Below, in pieces: positions 23,739 through 31,535 of a DNA stretch of 32,719 nucleotides (the first letter of the stretch is position 1; each line of letters opens with the position of its first letter). Below the pieces are notes generated by a model. The model was not told where the DNA came from, made no database searches, and worked only from the letters and a program-made list of their open reading frames with translations. The position numbers and the translations under genes are program-made. This stretch comes from MA-ANB-1 sp040878225 (GTDB lineage Bacteria; Actinomycetota; Acidimicrobiia; Spongiisociales; ZC4RG35), in contig JBBDMR010000035.1 in NCBI GenBank assembly GCA_040878225.1, positions 1 to 32,719 on the forward strand, read 5' to 3'.

Positions 23739-25112
23739 TCAGCAGCCGTCCCGGAGGTAAACCCCGGGAACGTCGGTCGGCTGGTAGATCCCCGGAGGGG
23801 CGATTCCGGAGTTGTCGAAACGCTCCGAAGTCGAGGTGAAGGCACAGGTGCGTGGGTCGGTAAGCGCCCGCTCCACCATCTCCGGGGTCAGATAGCCGGT
23901 CTGAAAACGGGCATACGACGGGTCGACAGTGGCAGGGTGGGAGAGTCGGCGCGCCGACCAGGCGAGTCCGGGATCGTCGCTCACGACCATCGTTTCCTCC
24001 CCGAGCATCTCTAGACGATCGATTGCCGCAAGGTTCGCCGGGTCGGGCTCGGGAGTGAACTCGATAGTTGCAACCTGGAACACCACCGACAGCGCTACCA
24101 AGCCGAACAGGATGCGCACGGGCATGTGGAGATTGTGAGCGATCAGCAGCGCCAGTGGTGGGATCAGGAATGCCACGACCCGAATAAACCCGGGATCGAT
24201 GTGGGTGAATCCGATGATGACAATCAGTGAACTCACCATCCACGCCACGGGCAACCAGGATGGAACGCCTTCGGGCGGAATCTTCGACCGCTCCGGCGCA
24301 CGCCAGAGGAGGATGAGGCTGGCTACGGCGAGGACCAGGAGCGGCAGATCGAAATCGACTAGAAAGCTCAGGGAGTGTCCCAGGTTGTCCAGGAGATTGG
24401 CCGAATTGTCTTTGGTCAGGTGAAACATCACGTATTGGTCGAAAACCCTCTCGACGCCGTAGAAGAGGGCGGTGGCGAGGGCCACGGTCAGGGCAACCAG
24501 TGAGGTGTATGCCAGATTGAGCCAGTCTCTCCGGTAGGCGAGGACAATCGCAACCATCAGCACCGTTGGTGCGACGTGGAGGTTCTTGATCGCAACGGCC
24601 GACCCCACCAGGACCCCGGCGATCAATGCCCCGCTCCGGTCCTCGCGATGCAAGGTCACCGCGAGCGCGGCAAGGGCAAATGCGAGTGCGGCGCCCTCAC
24701 TCTGCACCGGGCCTGCCGCGTACAGGGTGGTGCCGCTGGTGGCGACCAATACGGCGATCAGGAAGGAACTCCGCTTCGAGGCGAACGTAGTCAGGATGAA
24801 GTAGGTGGCGACGGCGATCGCCATACCAGATATCACCATGATGGTCCGCGCTCCGCGCGGGTCGCCGAATCCGAGAAGATCTCCCAGATGCAGCAACGGG
24901 ATGAACAGGGGTCCCTGGCTGGCAAAGAAATCCCGGTACTGGGTGAAGCCTGCCGTAGCCAGGTCAGTGGAGGCGAGGAAGACGCCTTCGTCAAAGGTGA
25001 TGTGAGTCGATGACGCCCACATCGGGATCCGGATCGCCCCGGCCATTACCGCGAGGACGGCGACGTACCAGCGACTGACTCCTCTTGGTTCGATTCTTGG
25101 TGCTGGCCCCAT
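23739..25112 (-). CDS. GT-C family membrane glycosyltransferase (PMT/ArnT-like)
   Basis: Polytopic membrane protein of about 457 residues with roughly nine to ten hydrophobic segments. The first extracytoplasmic loop contains TFDEGVFLASTDL with Asp41-Glu42, matching the acidic motif of PMT_2-type GT-C enzymes that transfer sugars from polyprenyl phosphate donors. QYRDFFASQGPLFIP follows, as is usual there. A soluble C-terminal domain of about 110 residues faces outside. Donor and acceptor are unknown; cell-wall glycan or protein mannosylation are options. The frame extends upstream to 25214, but the ATG at 25112 has GGAGG just before it and removes a non-family leader. It is convergent with recA, with four bases between the stops. 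Confidence 0.82.
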   Translation of the reverse strand: MGPAPRIEPRGVSRWYVAVLAVMAGAIRIPMWASSTHITFDEGVFLASTDLATAGFTQYRDFFASQGPLFIPLLHLGDLLGFGDPRGARTIMVISGMAIAVATYFILTTFASKRSSFLIAVLVATSGTTLYAAGPVQSEGAALAFALAALAVTLHREDRSGALIAGVLVGSAVAIKNLHVAPTVLMVAIVLAYRRDWLNLAYTSLVALTVALATALFYGVERVFDQYVMFHLTKDNSANLLDNLGHSLSFLVDFDLPLLVLAVASLILLWRAPERSKIPPEGVPSWLPVAWMVSSLIVIIGFTHIDPGFIRVVAFLIPPLALLIAHNLHMPVRILFGLVALSVVFQVATIEFTPEPDPANLAAIDRLEMLGEETMVVSDDPGLAWSARRLSHPATVDPSYARFQTGYLTPEMVERALTDPRTCAFTSTSERFDNSGIAPPGIYQPTDVPGVYLRDGC

Positions 25113-25371
25113 GGCCCTCCGACGCTCCCCGAGCGGGTTTCGACGCCAGGGAGCAAACAAATGGACGCTTGTTGTAGAGGATGCGTTTTGTCCGTGTAGC
25201 ATCATTACCAGCACACGAAACTTATAAAACTGAAACTGGAGCTAGAACACAGGTGAGAAGGAGGATTGCAAGAGACCGCGGGTGACATAACCCACTGAAT
25301 TCGCTTGTTTCTTCGTGTGCCGGACCAGGTTTGGTTCGGCTCGCTTTGTTTTAGCTCCACTGGAAAGGAAC

Positions 25372-26916
25372 ATGATGTTTACCGCCGAGGCGATAGGAGT
25401 GGCTGTCCTGGGGGCCGCCATCGGGCTCGCATTCGGGTACCTGATTGCACGCCTCAGGGCGACGCGTCGTCAGGAACGCAATGAGATATCTGCCGAAGAA
25501 CTTGTTGCGAAAGCCCAGATCGAAGCCAAGGAAATTCTGGCCGGAGCAGACTCGCAGAGCCGCGCCCAGGCCGATGCCTATCGAGAACGGGAAGAGGCGG
25601 CGCTGGAGAATCGCCGCGTCGAGTTGTCCAATCTCGAATCACGACTCGGCCAACGTGAAGAGACGCTGGAGCAGCGTGCATCCAACCTCGCCCACCGTGA
25701 GCAGATCCTCATGGACCGGGAGGACGAGACCAACACCATCCGTGGCGATCTGGAACGTCTCAAAGAAGAAGCCCGGTTCGAACTGGAGAAGCTGGCCGGC
25801 ATCGACGTAGCGGCAGCCAAACAGGAGATGCTGTCCCAGGTCGAAGACGAGGCACGGCGCGAAGCCATGATCCTGGTCCGCGATCTCGAGATCAAGGCGC
25901 GCGAAGAGGCCGATCGCAGGGCACGACGTATCCTGGCAACTGCGATTCAGCGACTTGCCAGCGAAGTTGTCACCGAATCCACGGTCTCAACGGTGGAGCT
26001 TCCGTCAGATGACATGAAAGGCCGGATCATCGGGCGGGAGGGTCGGAACATCCGCCACCTCGAGTCTGTGACCGGTACCAGCCTCATCGTCGACGATACC
26101 CCTGAAGCCGTGTCGGTCTCCTCGTTCGACCCGGTGCGGCGCGAGATCGCCCGGATCACGCTGGAGAAACTGGTTGCCGACGGCAGGATTCACCCTGCCT
26201 CGATTGAAGAGGCATACGAGAAGGCACGTTCGGAGGTTGACCAGAGCATCAGGGACGCGGGGGAGTGGGCCCTGGTCGAGGCAGGAGTGTCGCGTATGCA
26301 CTCCGAGTTGGTCACCCTGGTCGGCCGGCTCAAGTACCGGACCTCCTATGGGCAGAACGTACTCAATCATCTCGTCGAGTCGGCCCACATTGCCTCGATG
26401 CTCGCTTCGGAGTTGGGTATCGACCCGGCACCGATCAAGCGGGCGGCGCTTCTCCACGACATCGGCAAGGCCGTAACCCACGAAGTCGAGGGTTCCCATG
26501 CTCTCATCGGCGCCGAGATCGCCCGACGCTTCGAAGAAGACGAGGCGGTGGTCCACGGTATCGAGGCTCATCACAACGAAGTGGAGCCGAGAACGGTCCT
26601 GGCGGTCATCGTCCAGGCAGCCGACGCGGTGTCGGCGGCCCGCCCCGGGGCGAGACGCGAGTCGCTCGAAGGCTATGTGAAGCGGTTGGAACGGTTGGAG
26701 AAACTCGCCCTCGAGTTCTCGGGTGTCGATCATGTCTTCGCCCTGCAGGCAGGACGGGAGATCAGGGTTATCGTCGACCCCGGTGCCGTTACCGATCTCG
26801 AAGCGCGGGATCTCTCGCGCCGGATTGCCCGTAAACTGGAGGACGACCTGCAATACCCCGGCCAGATCCAGGTGACTGTGATCAGGGAGTTCCGGTCTAC
26901 CGACTTCGCCCGATAG
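25372..26916 (+). CDS. rny: Ribonuclease Y
   Basis: Membrane-anchored endoribonuclease that initiates mRNA decay. It has 514 residues from the first of two adjacent ATGs, which follow GGAAAGGAA. Order: an N-terminal membrane helix (about 6-26), a long coiled coil rich in Glu/Arg/Gln (about 30-200), a KH RNA-binding domain (GRIIGREGRNIRHLE), and an HD phosphohydrolase domain with His362-Asp363 in ALLHDIGKA and EAHHNEVEP further on. Length matches the family (about 520). It is followed nine bases later by miaB. RNase Y is typical of Firmicutes and deep Actinobacteria, and many well-studied Actinobacteria use RNase E instead. The 259-base gap upstream shows no gene or clear promoter. Confidence 0.95.
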   Translation: MMFTAEAIGVAVLGAAIGLAFGYLIARLRATRRQERNEISAEELVAKAQIEAKEILAGADSQSRAQADAYREREEAALENRRVELSNLESRLGQREETLEQRASNLAHREQILMDREDETNTIRGDLERLKEEARFELEKLAGIDVAAAKQEMLSQVEDEARREAMILVRDLEIKAREEADRRARRILATAIQRLASEVVTESTVSTVELPSDDMKGRIIGREGRNIRHLESVTGTSLIVDDTPEAVSVSSFDPVRREIARITLEKLVADGRIHPASIEEAYEKARSEVDQSIRDAGEWALVEAGVSRMHSELVTLVGRLKYRTSYGQNVLNHLVESAHIASMLASELGIDPAPIKRAALLHDIGKAVTHEVEGSHALIGAEIARRFEEDEAVVHGIEAHHNEVEPRTVLAVIVQAADAVSAARPGARRESLEGYVKRLERLEKLALEFSGVDHVFALQAGREIRVIVDPGAVTDLEARDLSRRIARKLEDDLQYPGQIQVTVIREFRSTDFAR

Positions 26917-26925
26917 AGGCCCAAC

Positions 26926-28314
26926 ATGGCTGAGACCATTCTGCTTCCGACGCCAAAGGTGCGCGAGGTGTCGCGGAGACAACCGACACGTACCGGCAAG
27001 AGCTATTTCATCCGCACCTTCGGGTGCCAGATGAACGAGCACGATTCGGAGCGCATCGCCGGGCAGTTCGAGTCTGACGGGCTTTCAGCCGCTCCCTCAC
27101 TGGAGGAGGCCGACGTTGTCTACATCAACACCTGCACCATCCGGGAAAACGCCGACAACCGCATGTACGGGAATCTGGGGCAGCTGAAGGCGGTCAAGGA
27201 TGTCAACCCCGGCATGATGCTTCTGGTCGGGGGATGTGCGGCCCAGAAGGACCGGGACATGGTCAGGGAGAAGGCGCCGTGGGTGAATGTGGTGATGGGA
27301 ACCCACAACCTCAATCGCGTCCTCGACCTGATGGATCACGCAGAGCACTGGGGCCCGATTACCGAGGTGGTCGACGAGTTGCAGGCGATGCCCTCGTCGC
27401 TGCCTGTCAGGCGAGAGCTCGAGCATTCGGCATGGGTGACGATCCAGGTCGGATGCAACAACACCTGCACCTTCTGCATCGTCCCCTCCGTGCGAGGGGT
27501 GGAGATCAGCCGCCGCCCTGGCGACGTCGTTCGCGAAGTAGAGCGCCTCGCTGCCGACGGTGTTGTCGAAGTCACGCTCCTCGGTCAGAACGTCGACACC
27601 TACGGCCGGGATCTTGCCCTCGACGGCAAGCGCCGCCCGATCTTTGGGGATCTGCTGCGCCGGGTTGGTGCGGTCGACGGGATAGAGCGGGTGAGGTTCA
27701 TGAGCCCGCACCCGAACGACTTCCGCATCGACGTGGCTGAAGCCATGGCCGAGACGCCGGCGGTCTGCGAGCAGCTCCACTTTCCCCTCCAGTCCGGGTC
27801 CGACCGCATCCTCAGTGCAATGCACCGCGGGTACAACCGGAAGAAGTATCTGACGAGACTTGCCCTGGCCCGTGACACTATTGCGGGCCTTGCGGTCTCG
27901 ACCGACATCATCGTGGGTTTCCCTGGTGAGACCGACGCCGACTTCGAGATGACCATGGAGGTGGTAGAGGAGGCTCGGTTCGACGCTGCGTTCACCTTCA
28001 TCTTCAGCCCCCGCCCCGGCACCACGGCGGCCGAGATGGTCGACGATTTCGTGCCGGCCGAGGTCATCCAGGAGCGCTTCAACCGACTTGTGGCACTTCA
28101 GGACGGGATTTCACTCGAGAAGAACCGGTTGCTGCTCGGCCAGACGGTGGAAGTGCTCAGTGAAGGGCCCTCCCGGAAGCGCCACGATGTTGCGACAACC
28201 CGGACCCGAACCGGCAAGGTCGTCAGCGTCCCCGGCGAGCATCCTTCCGGCGCCTTCCTCGACGTCGTCATCGACTCTGCCGGCCATCACAGCCTCTCGG
28301 GTAGCCCGGTCTGA
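26926..28314 (+). CDS. miaB: tRNA-2-methylthio-N6-dimethylallyladenosine synthase MiaB
   Basis: Radical-SAM methylthiotransferase that converts i6A37 to ms2i6A37 in tRNA. Length is 462 residues. The N-terminal UPF0004 domain holds the auxiliary-cluster cysteines Cys34 (FGCQMNEHDSE), Cys70 (NTCTIRENA) and Cys104 (GGCAAQ). The radical-SAM cluster is Cys177, Cys181 and Cys184 (GCNNTCTFC). The QSGSDRIL and GFPGETDADF blocks and a C-terminal TRAM domain follow. It is directly upstream of miaA, whose product makes its substrate, and the two coding regions appear to overlap by four bases. Confidence 0.96.
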   Translation: MAETILLPTPKVREVSRRQPTRTGKSYFIRTFGCQMNEHDSERIAGQFESDGLSAAPSLEEADVVYINTCTIRENADNRMYGNLGQLKAVKDVNPGMMLLVGGCAAQKDRDMVREKAPWVNVVMGTHNLNRVLDLMDHAEHWGPITEVVDELQAMPSSLPVRRELEHSAWVTIQVGCNNTCTFCIVPSVRGVEISRRPGDVVREVERLAADGVVEVTLLGQNVDTYGRDLALDGKRRPIFGDLLRRVGAVDGIERVRFMSPHPNDFRIDVAEAMAETPAVCEQLHFPLQSGSDRILSAMHRGYNRKKYLTRLALARDTIAGLAVSTDIIVGFPGETDADFEMTMEVVEEARFDAAFTFIFSPRPGTTAAEMVDDFVPAEVIQERFNRLVALQDGISLEKNRLLLGQTVEVLSEGPSRKRHDVATTRTRTGKVVSVPGEHPSGAFLDVVIDSAGHHSLSGSPV

Positions 28315-29204
28315 GTTCACTCACGGCAATCGTCGGCCCGACGGCGTCCGGCAAGTCTGCCGTGGCGATGGAGCTGGCCAGGCGGACCGGCGCCGAAATC
28401 GTCTCCGTCGATTCGATGCAGGTATACCGCGGCATGGATGTCGGCACTGCAAAGCCGACCGTGCTCGAGCGCCGGGAGATCAGACACCACATGGTCGACG
28501 TGGTCGAGCCCGAAGTCGACTACTCGGTGTCTGAGTTCAGTGAGACCGGGCGTCGGATCCTCGACGGATCGAAGATCCCGTTGATCATTGCGGGGGGTTC
28601 CGGGCTTCACTTCAGGTCGCTGGTCGACCCGATGAGCTTTGCACCGACCGATCCAGAGGTGAGAAGCCGGCTGGATGATGTCTCTCTCGACAGTCTCCAG
28701 GCCGAGCTGGAGTCGATAGATGCCTCGGCCGTGAGTCATGTCGACATCCACAACAAGCGTCGTGTCGTGCGGGCCCTCGAGGTCTACCACCTCGGCGGCG
28801 GGACACCGAGCGAGCGGGCAATGACCGGTGAGGCGCAACGTCTCCGACGCTACGACGCCGACTATGAGTTCCGTGCCTTCGGGCTGGATCCCGGCGAGAC
28901 GTCCGAGAAGTTGATCGCCGGGCGTCTGGAGCGAATGGTGGAGGGCGGGTTGGTCGACGAGGTGCGAGAGTTGGCGTCACGTCTCGGGAGGACAGCTCGC
29001 GCCGCAGTGGGGTATCGGGAGATCCTCGACGCCCTCGCCGGAAAATGGTCGATGGAACGCGCTTTCGATGAGATAGCCAGAAACACCCGTAAGCTGGCCC
29101 GACGCCAGCGAACATGGTTCCAGCGGGATCCGCGGGTGCAATGGATACCGTGGTCTCAGGACCCGATTCAGATGTGTGACCGAATCCAGGGAGAGCTGAA
29201 GTGA
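28311..29204 (+). CDS. miaA: tRNA dimethylallyltransferase MiaA (apparent CTG start)
   Basis: Adds the dimethylallyl group to A37 of tRNAs reading UNN codons, the step before MiaB. The P-loop GPTASGKS and the following family blocks (DSMQVYRGMDVGTAKP, GGSGLHFRSLVDP, RRVVRALEVY) are all present. The first ATG, GTG or TTG in frame lies after the P-loop (28362) and would destroy the enzyme. An in-frame TAG at 28302-28304 limits the upstream side. Between them the only near-cognate start is CTG at 28311, lying in CTGA across the miaB stop, the same four-base coupling used by other gene pairs here. This gives 297 residues, the normal length. dapF overlaps the end by GTGA. Confidence 0.9.
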   Translation: MSSLTAIVGPTASGKSAVAMELARRTGAEIVSVDSMQVYRGMDVGTAKPTVLERREIRHHMVDVVEPEVDYSVSEFSETGRRILDGSKIPLIIAGGSGLHFRSLVDPMSFAPTDPEVRSRLDDVSLDSLQAELESIDASAVSHVDIHNKRRVVRALEVYHLGGGTPSERAMTGEAQRLRRYDADYEFRAFGLDPGETSEKLIAGRLERMVEGGLVDEVRELASRLGRTARAAVGYREILDALAGKWSMERAFDEIARNTRKLARRQRTWFQRDPRVQWIPWSQDPIQMCDRIQGELK

Positions 29205-29959
29205 AACTCGAGTTCACCAAGATGCACGGCTGGGGCAACGACTTCGTGATCGCAGAAGGTCCGGTCGACCTCTCAGGCGAGCAGATCCGCAATCTGTGTG
29301 ATCGAAGGTTCGGAGTGGGTGCAGACGGTTTGCTCGTCGTGACGCCGGGGAACCCGGTGCTTATCGATTACTGGAATGCCGACGGCACCCCGGCCGAGAT
29401 GTGCGGGAACGGTTTCAGATGTGTAGCCAGGTTCGCCCACGACCGGGGAATGGTTTCCGGTGACATCTTCGAGATCGAGACCGCGGTGGGGGTCCGCAGG
29501 TTCGTCCTCGATGGTGAGGAGATCGACGTGGAGCTGGGCCCGGTGAAGGTCACCGGCCATACCGAAATCGACGGCGAGCGCTATCACCTGATCGATATCG
29601 GCAACCCTCACGCAGTCGTCGAGGTCGCGGACGTCGCGACCGCCGACGTCGGTGTTGTCGGCCCGCGGGTGGAGAAGGACGAACGCTTCGAGAAGGGGAC
29701 GAACGTGGAGTTCGTCCGTTTCGAAGACGGGGGAGTGAGCATGCGGGTCTGGGAGCGCGGGGTTGGTGAGACTCTGGCCTGTGGCAGCGGCATGGTCGCC
29801 GCTGCATACGTGGCCACGAAGGCCGCCCGGATGGAGACACCGATCAAGGTGAAAGTCCCGGGAGGTGAGGGGACTGTCGATTTCCGCGACGGGTCAGGCT
29901 GGCTGCGCGGGCCCGTCGAGTACGTGTTCGAAGGAGTCTGGGAAACGACTCAGGGGTAG
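29201..29959 (+). CDS. dapF: Diaminopimelate epimerase
   Basis: Cofactor-free epimerase converting LL- to meso-diaminopimelate for lysine and peptidoglycan synthesis. Length is 252 residues, slightly short of the usual 270-290. The two catalytic cysteines are Cys68 (MCGNGFRC) and Cys194 (ACGSGM). The N-terminal KMHGWGNDFV and DIGNPHAV motifs are intact. The GTG start overlaps the miaA stop by four bases, completing the miaB-miaA-dapF operon. The last ten bases overlap the end of the convergent lexA gene. Presence of DapF fits a meso-DAP cell wall. Confidence 0.95.
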   Translation: MKLEFTKMHGWGNDFVIAEGPVDLSGEQIRNLCDRRFGVGADGLLVVTPGNPVLIDYWNADGTPAEMCGNGFRCVARFAHDRGMVSGDIFEIETAVGVRRFVLDGEEIDVELGPVKVTGHTEIDGERYHLIDIGNPHAVVEVADVATADVGVVGPRVEKDERFEKGTNVEFVRFEDGGVSMRVWERGVGETLACGSGMVAAAYVATKAARMETPIKVKVPGGEGTVDFRDGSGWLRGPVEYVFEGVWETTQG

Positions 29960-30576
29960 CGGCGCAAGACGCTGACTACCTTACCGATGAGCTCGACCCC
30001 TTCGGAGAAGACCATCGGGGCGTAGTCGGGATTGGCCGACTCCAGGATCACCTTGCCGTCCTTGCGACGGAGACGCTTCACTGTTGCCTCTTCACCGTCG
30101 ACGAGGGCAGCGACGATCTCACCATCGCGCGCTTCCTTCTGGCTGTGAATCGCAACCAGGTCGCCCTCATGGATCCCGGCGTCGATCATCGAGTCGCCTT
30201 TGACTTCGAGCAGGAAGACCGGACCGTCGCCGACCAGCGAGACGGGTAGCGGCATTACCTCTTCGACATGCTCGGCGGCGAGGATTGGCGTGCCGGCGGC
30301 GATCCGGCCCAGCAACGGGATCTCGCGGAGGCGGTCGTCTTCGACCCGGGCAGTCTGTTTTTCGCTCTGGCTCTCCACGACAACGATGGCGCGGGGCTTG
30401 GTCGGGTCCCGGGTGATCATCCCCATCTCTACCAGGGCGGAGAGCTGGCTGTGGACACTCGACGGTGAGGAGAGCCCGACTGCATCGCCGATCTCCCGCA
30501 CCGAAGGCGGGTAGCCGCGGTCGTTGACGGTATCTCTTATGTACTCGAGCACTTGTTGCTGGCGTTTGCTCAACAT
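29950..30576 (-). CDS. lexA: LexA repressor (SOS regulator)
   Basis: Self-cleaving repressor of the SOS response, 208 residues. The winged-helix DNA-binding domain covers about 1-65 (SKRQQQVLEYIRDTV, GYPPSVREIGDAVGL). The cleavage site is Ala94-Gly95 in RIAAGTPILA, and the catalytic pair is Ser129 (GDSMIDAG) and Lys167 (ATVKRL). AAGGAG lies before the ATG. A perfect SOS box directly downstream of its own -10 box indicates autorepression. It is divergent from the LysM gene, as in mycobacteria, corynebacteria and Bacillus. All functional residues are present. Confidence 0.97.
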   Translation of the reverse strand: MLSKRQQQVLEYIRDTVNDRGYPPSVREIGDAVGLSSPSSVHSQLSALVEMGMITRDPTKPRAIVVVESQSEKQTARVEDDRLREIPLLGRIAAGTPILAAEHVEEVMPLPVSLVGDGPVFLLEVKGDSMIDAGIHEGDLVAIHSQKEARDGEIVAALVDGEEATVKRLRRKDGKVILESANPDYAPMVFSEGVELIGKVVSVLRRYP

Positions 30577-30590
30577 CGGTCTGACTCCTT

Positions 30591-30645
30591 CGAACAGGTG
30601 TTCGTATCATAGGAGATCGAACTTCGCGAACCAAACATCTGTTCG
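30591..30645 (-). promoter_or_regulatory. lexA promoter with SOS boxes
   Basis: On the minus strand TTGGTT (30634-30629), 17 bases, then TATGAT (30611-30606). The perfect SOS box CGAACAGGTGTTCG occupies 30591-30604 at the transcription start. A one-mismatch box, CAAACATCTGTTCG, lies at 30632-30645 and overlaps the -35. This arrangement allows LexA to repress its own gene. Confidence 0.82.
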
Positions 30646-30660
30646 ATTTTCTTTTCCCAC

Positions 30661-30704
30661 TTGACATCGAACGGATGTTCGGTAATGTATCGAACGTATG
30701 TTCG
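30661..30704 (+). promoter_or_regulatory. SOS promoter of the LysM gene with two LexA boxes
   Basis: TTGACA (30661-30666), 16 bases, then TAATGT (30683-30688). A perfect SOS box CGAACGGATGTTCG (30668-30681) fills the spacer, and a second, CGAACGTATGTTCG (30691-30704), covers the transcription start. Double occupancy should give very tight repression. The leader before the GTG start is about 80 bases. Confidence 0.87.
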
Positions 30705-30775
30705 GATCCACCGGACGTCAACCGCAACAACCGGCCCCGATTTCGTCGGGGCGAATTACGACGAAAGGAAGACCA

Positions 30776-31054
30776 GTGCACAGGCAAACACTTCAGCTGT
30801 CCGTCCGACTGCTTGTCCTACTGCTTGCTCTGTCACTGGTCTTCCTCTTTGTCAGCCGTCCCGCCGACGCCGACGTGCCGGTTCAGACCGTCGAGCATGT
30901 AGTCAGCGCCGGGGAAACTCTGTGGGGAATCGCCAGCCAGAACAGCACGGCCGGGATCGACCCGAGAAACGCGGTTGCGGTCATCCAGGAACTGAACGGC
31001 CTCGACAGCGGGATGATCCATCCCGGCCAGGTCCTGCTCGTCCCCAAGAGCTAA
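30776..31054 (+). CDS. LysM-domain SOS cell-division inhibitor (YneA/DivS/ChiZ-like)
   Basis: A 92-residue protein with one N-terminal membrane segment (about 8-28) and a single C-terminal LysM domain (about 40-91, EHVVSAGETLWGIASQN, GLDSGMIHPGQVLLVP) that would sit outside and touch peptidoglycan. Small LysM proteins divergent from lexA are SOS-induced division inhibitors in Bacillus (YneA) and C. glutamicum (DivS), with Rv2719c/ChiZ the mycobacterial counterpart. GTG 30776 is preferred: AAAGGA lies just upstream, whereas an earlier in-frame ATG at 30698 lies inside the promoter-proximal SOS box. Location and control support the role; activity is inferred. Confidence 0.85.
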   Translation: MHRQTLQLSVRLLVLLLALSLVFLFVSRPADADVPVQTVEHVVSAGETLWGIASQNSTAGIDPRNAVAVIQELNGLDSGMIHPGQVLLVPKS

Positions 31055-31082
31055 ACCCTGCTTCATGGTTTACGCTGGGGCG

Positions 31083-31535
31083 ATGCTTTGCCCCACATGT
31101 GGTTCCGATGAGACGCGTGTGATCGACAGTCGCCCCGCAGAAGCCGGCGAGACGATTCGCCGACGCCGCCTGTGTGAAGCCTGCCAGAACCGGTTCACCA
31201 CCTACGAGCGTATCGAACCCCAACTGATGGTGCGCAAGCGCGACGGACGCCTCGAGCCGTTCTCGCCCGCCAAACTCGTCTCCGGGATGTCCGCCTCGCT
31301 GGCCGACCGCTCCATGTCCGGATCAGCTGTCGAAGGTCTGGCTGCAGAGGTCGAAGCGGCGTTGCGCAAGCAAGGCCCGCAGGTGAAATCAGATGACATC
31401 GGTCGTGAGGTACTCGACCGGTTGAAGAGTCTGGACGAAGTTGCCTACCTGCGTTTTGCGTCGGTCTACAAAGATTTCAAGGATGCGGCCGATTTCGAGA
31501 AGGAAGTTGCCGCCCTCGAATCATCCGGTCAGTGA
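31083..31535 (+). CDS. nrdR: Transcriptional repressor NrdR
   Basis: ATP/dATP-sensing repressor of ribonucleotide reductase genes, 150 residues. The N-terminal zinc ribbon has Cys3, Cys6, Cys31 and Cys34 (MLCPTCGSDE, RRRLCEACQNRFTTYER), followed by the ATP-cone at about 49-139 (VRKRDGRLEPFSPAKLVSGM, VAYLRFASVYKDF). The start at 31083 gives the canonical N-terminus; an ATG 18 bases earlier adds six extra residues and is rejected. TACGCT six bases before the ATG fits a leaderless transcript. It follows the LysM gene as in mycobacteria. Its last 15 bases overlap the convergent membrane-protein gene. Confidence 0.96.
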   Translation: MLCPTCGSDETRVIDSRPAEAGETIRRRRLCEACQNRFTTYERIEPQLMVRKRDGRLEPFSPAKLVSGMSASLADRSMSGSAVEGLAAEVEAALRKQGPQVKSDDIGREVLDRLKSLDEVAYLRFASVYKDFKDAADFEKEVAALESSGQ

